Assembly (NCBI RefSeq): GCF_000471905.2
Contig: NW_006495273.1
Location: 5,214,119 to 5,278,118 of the forward strand
Direction: 5' to 3'
Source of the DNA: Amborella trichopoda
Lineage: Eukaryota; Streptophyta; Magnoliopsida; Amborellales; Amborellaceae
DNA: 64,000 nucleotides
The notes beneath the pieces were generated by a model. The model did no database searches, had not been told where the DNA came from, and saw only the letters and a list, made by a program, of their open reading frames with translations. The position numbers and the translations under genes were made by a program. Every line of letters begins with the position of its first letter. The first letter of the stretch is position 1. Below are positions 36,501 to 48,100 of the stretch, one piece after another.

Positions 36501-36975
36501 CTCGAAGCACTATGGGCTTATCATACTACTACATGAAATGCTACTGATTCCACTGCTTATTCTCCGGTCTGTGGGGGTGTAGCAGTTTTACCTCTCGAAA
36601 TACAAATCCCTTTATTGCGACTCGCTATTCACCAAGGAATAACCGAAGATGAGAGATTCAAGCTCTGGTATCAAGAATTGGATGCACTCGATGGAAAGAT
36701 GCTAGAGGCTTAGCAGAACCTTTAACTCAAGCAAGGGAGAATGAAGAGGGCTTTTGACAAGTCTGTCAAGATCCGCTCATTTACCCGTGGCGATCTAGTC
36801 TTAGCTGTCAAGAGGCGTATTGTCATGCATGACCAACGCAAACGGAAGTTTCAGCCTAAGTGGGAAGGTCCCTTTACAGTCAAAAAGGTCTTGCCCAATG
36901 GAGCCTACATATTGGCACATCCTGATGGAGAAGAGGAAATGCCCCTTATCAACGGGTGATACCTAAAGAAGTACT
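33600..36975 (+). pseudogene. Tat pol: reverse transcriptase, two RNase H modules, integrase; broken
   Basis: Reverse transcriptase 33706..34330: VKKKNGQIRVCIDF, ACPKDDFLLPF, MPFGLKNVGSTYQRAM and the active site YVDDLVVKSK (34230). Stops at 34087, 34123, 34275 and 34336. RNase H 34640..34990: PLILYVTASDESL, then ALADFLATHP at the end. Second RNase H 35110..35470: NEAEYQALIIGLE, IYDDSELVIRQLKG and NSQADALAKLGA carry the expected acidic residues; the first is followed by a stop (FD, 35118). Integrase 35750..36730: the zinc-binding part VHSGICGLH and KC..CQ is visible (35917..36050); the core is badly broken. The C-terminal part 36741..36975 is intact (GPFTVKKVLPNGAYIL, ending YLKKYYP). It cannot make a working enzyme. 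Confidence 0.9.
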
Positions 36976-37740
36976 ATCCATGATGTGTATTCAAAAGAAA
37001 AGGACTCAACTTGAAAACAAGCAAGATAGTCCAAACAAAATGCTAACTCTTTTTATTTTTATTGCAGTAAAAATGAGTTACAAGTTACAAGAACCTATTA
37101 CTAGGGATGTTACAAGTCTCTTGCATCTGAGAATAAGAGGACGGTTACAAACCAAAAACTTGTGCTTTTTCTCTTGCATCTGAGAGTAAGAGGACGGTTA
37201 TAGGCCAAATAAATGCATGTCCCATGAGAAAGAAGCAAACCCACGAAAGGAAGGACCTCCTCATGAAGAAGAAGTGAAACCACTTGGAGAGTTAACTTTA
37301 ATTCATCTGACGAGTAAGAGGATGGTTACAGGCTAGAAGACAAAGCAAAGCCACTCCAAGAAGTTAGCCTCAATCCATCCGACGTGTATGTCAAACATAC
37401 AAGCCAGAAACCTCATCTGATGTGTATGTCGAACATACGACGTAGAATCCATTCGATGTGTATATCAAAAATACAAGAGGAGCTGCCCAGGCAAGGAACT
37501 GGCCTATGACGGAAAGCATGCCCAGTTCACAGTGGAAGCCCTTCCACAGAACAACATGGACCTCACTGTTGTCTTGGAGGATTTGGCTTCCAACAGGTAC
37601 CACATGCCACGCCCCATCCTTTGCCACTTTTTGCCTGTCCATGAACATCGTCGTACGTAGCTCATCGTCGAGCGTCGCGAACCCCGCACGTGACTTACCG
37701 CTATACGTGAGCGTATTTCTTCACATCGTGATCAGCCACA
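36976..37740. repeat. 3' untranslated region of the Tat element with short repeats
   Basis: Two loose repeat families: CTTGCATCTGAGA, AATAAGAGGACGGTTAC (37120, 37170, 37305) and GTGTATGTCAAACATACAAG (37385, 37420, 37455). No gene; open frames on both strands at 37391..37748 have no recognised content. No clear polypurine tract or 3' LTR start was found. Confidence 0.5.
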
Positions 37741-39126
37741 TGTGCTGACGAGCGCCGACTGAAGCCATTGCCGGCTGCATTCTCCAAAGGCCAGCACCGG
37801 TTGTGCTCCAAGCCCTTAGCACCGGTTGCCTTTCTTGAGGTTCAGCGTCGGTTGTGTCGGAACTAAAAACCATCAGCGCCGGTTGCCTCAGCGCCAGTTG
37901 CACTTCTGTTAACGTCGGCTCTGTCACGTCTGTTCGCCTCCCGAGACTCCTCGTTTTTCAAAACTTAAGTTTTCACACCTCCTTAATGGTCACACGATTT
38001 CCAAGGGCGAAGGCCAAATCGTCACCAACTATATGCCTTCCCCACGACGGTTCACCTCCTACAATCGTACGGTCACCTCCTGCGATAGTTTGTCTCTCGC
38101 CAGGACTTTTCCTATACAGCCAGAAACCCGCTGAAGAACTTTCTCCCCTGTGTTTTTGGCTTGAGTGTCACCAGAACCTCACCGAAAAACTCCTGCAAAC
38201 TTCCCCTAAGTCTCTGAAAACTTTTGCAACACCACGAGCAATGCCGAAAATTTTTTACAATTGCCGAGAAACCCCTAAAAATCCTACCAGAAAGGAAAAA
38301 CTACACCCGAAATTTCCTCTTTCATGAAAAACTTCTCGAAGGATTCTCCTCTCCATGCTACTCTCTCTACAACTTTGCTAATTCTGGGCAAAGTCCACAC
38401 GCCGAAGGTTTTCTCTACAAGACCCCTGCCGAAATCCTACTGTTTGCCGAAGAATCTTCCCTGCAAAGCTCGAGCTGAAGTCTTACTGCTTGCCGGAACT
38501 TCAACCGGGCACACCCTCTCCTCACTGTTAAAGAAAATTATTGCTTAAGTTTCTACCCTTGGTGAAAAATAAGGGAAAACGAGATTTTACCCCCTTATAT
38601 AGACTATGCTGCCCTCAAATGCCCCTCATGAACTCGAAATTCCAGTTGCATCCAAGGGAAGCCAAGCAACAACAAGCTGGGTCGAGCCTCAACCTGAGGC
38701 CCGAGGTAACTCTCATCACCAGCGTCGATTGACTTAGCATCGAGTGTAAATTTCAAAACGACCCTAGCACCAGGTGAGTTTCCAAATACAACCCTAACGC
38801 CGATCGACTTAGCACCGGGTGAGTTTTCAAATACAACCCTAGCGCCCGTTGACCTAACACCGGGTGGTTTCTAAAAACGACCCTAGCGTTGGTTAACTCA
38901 GCGTCAGTTGTCTTTAGATAATACCACGGGTCATTCACAATGCCAGCAGAATCTTTAACAACCTAGTGCCGGTTATGTTGTGAGAACTCAGCACCGGTTG
39001 AATATTCAAAATAAACCATCATCGCTACACATGACGCCTGCCGTATTTCAACCAGTGTATGCCCTCATCATCGGATTACCATCCACATACCTATTCCGTA
39101 TGAAGCTCCACCTACATGATGACCTA
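37741..39126. repeat. CCGGTTG-word repeats around an unassigned segment
   Basis: 37745..37930 and 38710..39005 contain many copies of AGCACCGGTTG, AGCGCCGGTTG or AGCGTCGGTTG. This is the same core word as in the 47-bp array at 27219..28335. In 38755..38890 the step is about 45-60 bp with CGACCCTAGC or CAACCCTAGC. 37940..38700 between them is unassigned; a TATATAG lies at 38596..38602. Together with the array on the other side of pol this may be the remnant of the 3' LTR. Confidence 0.5.
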
Positions 39127-42100
39127 CACCTCAGTCCATACTGCATGACCCTAAACTGCTCAACCTCAGTCCGAGCTGTACGACCCTATTCTGCACAACC
39201 ATAGTCCACACCGCATGACCTTAAACTCCTCAGCCTCGGTCAATACTGCATAACCTTAAATTGCTCAACCACAGTCCATACTATATGACCCTAAACTGCT
39301 CAGCCTCAGCCCATACAGCATAATTATAAACTGCTTAGCCTCGGTCCATATTTCATGACACTAAACCTCTATGCCTCGGTCCATACTGCATGACCCTAAA
39401 CTACTCGGCCTTGGTCCATACTGCATGACCCTAAACTGTCCAGCTACGGTCCATACTGCATGACCCTAAACTGTCCAGCTACGGTCCATACTGCATGACC
39501 CTAAACTACTCAGCCTCAGTCCCTACTGCATCATTATAAACTGCTCAACCTCGGTCCATACTGCATGACCCTAAACTGCTCAACCTCGGTCCATACTGCA
39601 TGACCCAAAGCTGCTTAGCCTCGGTCTATGCTGCACGACCCTAAACTGCACAACCCCGGTCCATACTACATGACCCAAAAATGCTCACCCTTAGTCCACA
39701 CTACATAACCCTAAACTGCTAAGCCACGATCCATGCTGCAAGACTCTAAACTGCTCCACCTCGGTCCATACTGCATGACTCTAAACTGTTCAGCCACGGT
39801 CCATACTGCATGGCCCTAAACTCCTCAGCCTCAGTCCATACTGCATGACTCTAAACTGCTCAGCCTCGGTTTGTACTGCACGACCCTAAATTGCACAGCC
39901 TCGATCCAACTGCATGACCCTAAACTACTCAATCATGGTCGATACTGAATGACCCTAAAATGCTTGGCCTCGGTCCATAATGCATGACCCTAAACTGCTC
40001 AGCCACGATCCATATTGCATGTCTCTAAACTACTCAGCCACGGTCCATACCACATGACCTTCAATTGCTCAGCCTCGGTCTGTGTTGCACAACCCTAAAC
40101 TGCAAAGACTCGGTGCTGCATGACCCTAAACTCTAAAGCCTCGGTCCATGCTGCACGACCCTAAACTGCACGGCCTCGGTCCACGCAGCACGACCCAAAA
40201 CTGTAAAGCCTTGATCCATGCTGCACGACCTTAAACTGCACAACCGTAGTCCATACTACACGACCCCAAACTGCACCGAATAGGTTCGTGCTGCACGACC
40301 GTAAACTACACAACCTCGGTCCGAGCAGCACGACCCTAAACATCACAGTCTCAACCATGCTGCATGACTTTAAACTATGCAGCCTCGGTACGAGAAGAAC
40401 GACCCCAAATTGCATAGCCTTGGTACGAGCTGAACGACACTATATTGCACAGCCTCGGTCCAAGCTACACGACCCTAAACTGCACAGCCTCGGTCCATAC
40501 TGCATGACCCTAAACTGCTCAGCCTCAGTCCATACTGCATGAACCAAAACTAGTCAACCTCGATCCGTGCTACACGGCCCTAAACTGCACAGCCTCGGAC
40601 CATACTGCATGACCCTAAAGTTCTAAGCCTCGGTCCTTACCGTATGACCCTATAATGCTCAGCCTCAGTTCGTGCTGCATGACCCAAATCTTCTCAGTGT
40701 CGATTCATATAGTAGGACCCTAAATGGCTCAGCTTCGGTCCATACTGCATTACCCTAAACTACTCCGCCTCGGTCCATGCCGCACGACCCTAAACTGCAC
40801 ATCCTCAATCCTTGCTGCACGACCCTAAACTTGACAGCCTCTGTCCATACTGCATGACCCTAAATTTGTCAGTCTCAGTCCATACTGGATGACCCTAAAC
40901 TACTCAGCAAAGGTCCATACTGCATGATCCTAAACTGCTTAGCCACGGTCCATACTGCATGACTCTAAACTACTCAGCCATGGTCCATATTGCATGACCA
41001 TAAACTTCTCAGCCTCGGTCTATACCGCATGACCCTAAACCTCTCAGCCTCGGACCATACTGTATGACCCTAAACGTCTCAGCACGATCCTTACTGCATG
41101 ACCCTAAACTGCTCAGCCTCGGTCCATACTGCATGACCCTATACTGCTCAGCCTCGGTCCATACTTCATGATCCTAAACTATTCAGTCGCGATCCATACT
41201 GCATGACTCTAAACTGCTCTGCCACAGTCCACACTGCATGACCATAAACTACTTAGCCTCGGTCCAAACTGCATGACCTTAAATTGTTCAGCCTCAGTCC
41301 ATGCTGCATGACCCCGAACTGCTCTGCCTCGATCCATATTGCATCACCCTAAACTGCTCAGCCTCGGTCCCTACTGCATGACCATAAACTTCTTAGCCTC
41401 AGTCCACTCTGCATGACCTTAAACTTCTATGCCTCAGTCCATACAACATGACCGTAAGCTGCTCAGCCTTCCATACAACATGACCGTAAGCTGCTCAGCC
41501 TTGGTCCATGATGCATGACCCTAAATTGCTCAACCACAGTCCCTACTGCATGACCATAAACTGCTCAACTTCGGTCCCTATTGCATGACTGTAAACTGCT
41601 CAGCCTTGGTCCATAATGCATGACCTTAAACTGCTAAGCCTCGGTCCGTACAACATGACCCTTAACTGCTCAGCCTCGGTCCGTTCCGCATGACAATATA
41701 CTACACAACCTCGATCCACACTACGTGACCCTAAACTGCTCACCCTCGGTCCACACTGCATAACCCTAAACTGTTAAGCCACGGTCCATAACGCAAGACC
41801 CTAAACAGCTCAGCCTCGTTCCACACTCTATGACCTTAAACTGCTCAGCCACATTCAATACTTTAAGACATTAAACTGTTCAGCCTCGGTGTACACTGCA
41901 TGGCCCTAAACTACATAACCTCGATCCATACTGCATGACCCTAAACTACTCTGCCACGGTCCATACTGCATGACCCTAAACTCCACAGCCTCGATCCATA
42001 CTGTATGGTCCTAAACTGCTCAGCCTCGATCCGTACTGCATGACCCTAAATTCCTTAACCTCGGTCCAAACTACATGACCCTAAACTGCTAAGCCTCGGT

Positions 42101-45100
42101 TCGTACTGCACCACCCTAAACTACATAGCCTCAGTCCATCTGCATGACCCTAAATTGCACAGTCACAGTCAATACTGGATGACCCTAAATTGCTCAGCCA
42201 CGGTCCATACTGCATGATCCTAAACTGCTCAGCCCCGATCCATACTGCATGTTCTAAACTTCTTAGCCTCGGTCCAATCTGTATGACCCTAAACTGCTCA
42301 GCCATGGTCCATGCTGCATGACCCTAAACTGCTCAGCCTCGGTCTGTGCCGCACAACCCAAAAGTGCTCAACGTCGATCTGTGCTACACAACCCTAAACT
42401 GCACAGCCTCGGTCCATGCTGCACGACCCTAAATTGCACAGCCTCGGTCCATGTTGCACGACCCTAAACTGTAAAGCCTCGATCCATGCTGCATGACCCT
42501 ACTGCACAACCTCAGTCCATACTACACGACCCTAAACTGCACAGCCTCAGTCCATACTACACAACCCTAAACTGCACAGCCTCGTTCGGAGCAGCACGAC
42601 CCTAAACTGCACAGTCTCGTCCATGCTGCATGACCCTAAACTACGCTGCCTCAATCCATGTTGCACAACCCTAAACTGCACATCCTCAATCCTTACTGCA
42701 TGACCCTAAACCTGACAGCCTAGTCCATACTGCGTGACTCTAAACCTGTCTGTCTCAGTCCATACTGGATGACCCTAAACTGCTTAGCAAGGGTCCATAC
42801 TGCATGATGCTAAACTGTTCAGCCATGGTCCATATTGCATGACTCTAAACTGCTCAGCCACGGTCCATACTGCATGACAATAAACTTCTCAGCCTCGGTC
42901 CATACTGCATGACACTAAACCTCTCAGCCTCAGTCCATACTGCATGACGTCTCAGCACAGTCCTTACTGCATGACCCTAAACTGCTCAACCTCGGTCCAT
43001 ACTGCATGACCCTATACTGCTCAGCCTTGGTCCATAATTCATGACCCTAAACTACTCAGTCGCAGTTCATACTGCATGACTCTAAACTGTTCTGCCACGG
43101 TCCACACTGCATGACCTTAAACTACATAGCATCGGTCCATACTGCATGACCCCGAACTGCTCAGCCTCGAACCATATTGCATCACCCAAAACTGCTCAGC
43201 CTCTGTCCCTACTGCATGACCATAAACTGCTCAGCCTCAATCCACCTTGCATGACCTTAAACTTCTATGCCTCGGTCCATACTGCTTGACCCTAAACTGC
43301 TCAGCCTTGGTCCATGATGCATGACCCCAAAGTGCTCAGGCACAGTCCCTATTGCATGACTGTAAACTGCTCAACCTCAGTCCCTATTGCATGACCGTAA
43401 ACTGCTCAGCCTTAGACCATAATGCATGACCTTAAAATTGTAAGCCACGGTCCATACAGCATGACCCTAAACTGCTCAGCCTGAGTCCGAGCTGCACGAC
43501 CATAAACTGCACAACCTCGATCCACACTACATGGCCCTAAACTGCTCATCCTCGGTCCACACTGCATAACCCTAAACAGCTAAGCCACGGTCCATACCGC
43601 ATGACCCTAAACTGCTCAGCCTCGTTCCATACTCTATGACCTTAAATTGCTCAGCCACGGTACATACTGTACGACACTAAAATGTTCAGCCTCGGTCCAC
43701 ACTGCATGGCCCTAAACTACATAGCCTCGGTCCATACTGCATGACCCTAAACTACTCAGCCACAGTCCATACTGCATGACCCTAAACTCCACAGCCTCGG
43801 TCCATATTGCATGACCCTAAAATGCTCAGCCTCGGTCCGTACTACATGACCCTAAACGCCTCTGCCTCGATCCATACTGCATGACCCTAAACTGCTTAGC
43901 CTCGGTTCGTACTGCACCACCATAAACTGCATAGCCTCAGTCCATCTACATGACACTAAATTGCACAGTCACAGTCAATACTGGATGACCCTAAATTGCT
44001 CAGCCACGGTCCATACTGCATGACCCTAAACTGCTCAGCCCCGATCCAGACAGCATGTCCCTAAACTTCTTAGCCTCGGTCCAATCTGTATGACCCTAAA
44101 CTGCTCAGCCATGGTCCATGTTGCATGACCCTAAACTGCTCAGCCTCGGTCTGTGCCGCACAATCCAAAAGTCCTCAGCCTCGGTCTGTGCAACACAACC
44201 CTAAATTGCACAGCCTCGGTCCATGCTGCATGACCCTAAACTGCACAGCCTCGGTCCATGTTGCACTACCCTAAACTGTAAAGCCTCTGTCCATGCTGCA
44301 TGACCCTAAACTGAACAACCTCAGTTTATACTACACGACCCTAAACTGCACCACTTCAGTCCATACTACACGACCCTAAACTGCACAGCCTCGTTCCGAG
44401 CAGCACGACCCTAAACTGCACAGTCTCGTCCATGCTGCATGACCCTAAACTGTGTTGCTTCGGTCTGAGCTGCACGATCCCCAATTGCACAGCCTTAGTC
44501 CGAGCTGAACGACACTAAACTGTACAGCCTCGGTCCAAGCTACACGACCCTAAACTGTACAGCCTCGGTCCATACTGTATGACCCTAAACTGCTCAGCCT
44601 CGATCCCTACTGCATGACCCAAAACTAGTCAACCTCGGTCCATGCTGTACGACCCTAAATTGCACAGCCTCAGTCCATATTGCATGACCCTAAAGTTCTC
44701 AGCCTCAGTCCATATTGCATGACCCTATAATGCTCAGCCTTAATCCGTATTGCATGACCCTAAACTGCTCAGTGTCTGTTCATACTGTACGACCTTAAAA
44801 AACTCAGCTTTAGTCCATACTGCACTACCCTAAACTGCTCCGCCTCGGTCCATGCCGCACGACCCTAAACTACACATCCTCAATCCTTACTGCATGACCC
44901 TAAACTGGACAGCCAGGTCCATACTGCGTGACTCTAAACCTGTCAGTCTCCGTCCATATTGGATTTCCCTAAACTGCTCTGCAAGGGTCCATACTGCGTG
45001 ATCCTATACTGTTCAGCCACGGTCCATATTGCATGACTCTAAACTGCTCAGCCACGGTCCATACTACATGACGAAAAACTTCTCAGCCTCGGTCCATACC

Positions 45101-48100
45101 GCATGACACTAAACCTCTCAGCCTCAGTCCATACTGCATGACCCTAAACGTCTCAGCACGGTCCTTACTGCATGATCCTAAACTGCTCAACCTCGGTGCA
45201 TACTGCATGACCTTATATTGCTCAACCTCGGTCCATAATTCATGACCCTAAACTACTCAGTCGTGGTTCATACTGCATGACTCTAAACTGCTCTGCCACG
45301 CTCCACACTGCATGGCCTTAAACTACTTAGCATCGGTCTATACTGCATGACCCCGAACTGCTCAGCCTCGAACCATATTGCATCACCCAAAACTACTCAG
45401 CCTCTGTCCCTACTGCATGATCATAAACTGCTCAGCCTCAGTCCACTCTACATGACCTTAAACTTCCATGCCTCGGTCCATACTGCTTGACCCTAAACTG
45501 CTCAGCCTTGGTCCATGATGCATGACCCCAAAGTGCTCAGGCACAGTCCCTATTGCATGACTGTAAACTGCTCAACCTCAGTCCCTATTGCATGACCGTA
45601 AACTGCTCAGCCTTAGACCATAATGCATGACCTTAAAATTGTAAGCCACGGTCCATACAGCATGACCCTAAACTGCTCAGCCTGAGTCCGAGCTGCACGA
45701 CCATAAACTGCACAACCTCGATCCACACTACATGACCCTAAACTGTTCGTCCTTGGTCCACACTGCATAACCCTAAACTGCTTAGCCCCGGCCCATACCG
45801 CATGACCCTAAACTGCTCAGCCTCGTTCCATACTCTATGACCTTAAACTGCTCAGCCACGGTCCATACTGTACGACACTAAACTGTTCAGCCTCGGTCCA
45901 CACTGCATGGCCCTAAACTACATAACCTCGATCCATACTGCATGACCCTAAACTACTCAGCCACAGTCTATACTGCATGACCCTAAACTCCACCGCCTCG
46001 GTCCATACTGCATGACCCTAAAATGCTCAGCCTCGGTCCGTACTACATGACCCTAAACGCCTCAGCCTCAGTCCATACTCCATGACCCTAAACTGCTCAG
46101 CTTAGGTTCGTACTGCACCACCTTAAACATCATAGCCTCAGTCCATCTGCATGACCCTAAATTGCACAGTCACAGTCAATACTGGATGACCCTAAATTGC
46201 TCAGCCACGGTCCATACTGCATGACCCTAAACTGCTCAGCCCCGATCCATACTGCTTGTCCCTAAAATTCTTAACCTCGGTCCAATCTGTATGACCCTAA
46301 ACTGCTCAGCCATGGTCCATGCTGCATGACCCTAAACTGCTCAGCATCGGTCTGTGCCGCACAACCCAAAAGTGCTCAGCCTCGGTCTGTACTACACGAC
46401 CCTAAACTGCACAGCCTTAGTCCATGCTGCATGACCCTAAATTGCATAGCCTCGGTCCATGCTGCACGACCCTAAACTTTAAAGCCTCGGCCCATGCTGC
46501 ACGACCCTAAACTGTACAACCTCAGTCGATGCTGCATGACCCTAAACTGCACAGCCTAAGTTCGAGCTGCACGACCCTAAATTGCACAGCCTCATCCGTG
46601 CTACCCGACCCTTAACAGCACAGCCTAGGTCCGAGCTGCACGACCCTAAATTGCTCCACCTCGGTCTGCACTGAACGATCCTAAACTGCACAGCCTCGGT
46701 CCGAGCTACACGATCCTAAACTGCATAGCCTCGGTCCCAGCTACACCATCCTAAACTGCACAGCCTCGGTCCGTGCTGCATGACCCTAAATTTGACAGCC
46801 TCGATCAGTGCTGCACGAACCTAAACTGCACAGCCTCGATTCGAGCTGCACCACCCTAAACTACACAGCCTCGATCCCTACTGCATGAGCCTAAACCTCT
46901 CAGCCTCAGTCCATACTGCGTGACCCTAAACTGCACACCCTTGGTCCGTGCTGCACGACCATAAACTCCTCTGCCTCAATCGATACTGCATGACCCTAAA
47001 CTGCTCAACTTCGGTCCATACTGCATGACTGTATACTGCTCAGTCTCGGTCCGTGCTGTATGATCCTGAACGGCTCAGTATCAGTTCATACTGCATGACC
47101 CTAAACTGCTCAGTCTCGTTCGAAACTTGATTACCCTAAACTGCTTTGCCTCGATCCGTGCTGCACAATCCTAAACTGCACATATTTGGTCTGTGCTGCA
47201 CGACCCTAAACTGCATATCCTCGGTCCGTACTGCATGACTCTAAGCTGCTCAGCCCCGGTCCATACTAGATGACACTAACTGCTCATCCTTGGTCCATAC
47301 TACATGACCCTAAACTGCTCAACCACGATCCATACTGCATGACTCTAAACTGCTCTGCCACAGTCCTTACTACAAGACCCTAAACCTCACAGCCTCGATC
47401 CATACTGTATGACCCTAAACTGCTCAACTACGGTCCTTACTGTGTGACCCTAAACTTCTCAACCTCGGTCATAGTGCATGACTTTAAACTGCTCTGCCAC
47501 GGTCCATACTGCATGACCTTAAACTTCTTAGCCTCGGTCCATATTGCAGGACCCTATACTGCTCAACCTCGGTCCATACTACATAAACTGCTCAACCTCT
47601 ATCCATATTGCAAGACCCTAAACTACTTAGCCTCTGTCCATAATGGATGACTATAAACTGCTCAGCCTCGGTCCACACTGCATGACCCTAAACTTCTATG
47701 CCTCGGTCCATACTGCATGTCGCTAAACTACTCAGCCTTTGTCCATACTGCATGACCCTAAAGTGCTCAGCCCTGCATGACCGTAAAAGGCTCAGTCTCG
47801 GTCCCTACTACATGACCGTAAACGGTTTAGCCACGATACATATTGCATGACGCTAAACAGCTCAGCCTTGGTCCAAACTGCATGACCCTAAATTGCTCAG
47901 CCACAGTCCATACTGCACGATTCTAAACTGCTCAGCTTCGGTCTGTGCTGCACAACCCATAATTGCACAGCCTCGGTCTGTGCTGCACGACCCTAAACTA
48001 CATAGCCTCAGTCCATGCAGCACGACCCTAAACTTCACAGCCTCGGTCCATGCTTCACAACCCTAAACTGTACAGCTTCGATCCTTGCTGCACGACCCTA

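Larger units (their letters stand above)
28831..36980 (+). mobile_element. degenerate Ty3/Gypsy retrotransposon, Tat-type, internal region
   Basis: Plus strand order: leader ORFs, gag, a spacer with acidic repeats, reverse transcriptase, RNase H, a second RNase H-like module, integrase. The second (archaeal-type) RNase H between RNase H and integrase is the diagnostic trait of the Tat group (Ogre, Retand). All domains carry stops. Confidence 0.85.

Noticed and set aside
36976..39126. A standard 3' LTR
   Set aside because: No stretch here could be matched by eye to the candidate 5' LTR at 25601..28830 beyond the CCGGTTG word, so I did not call it.
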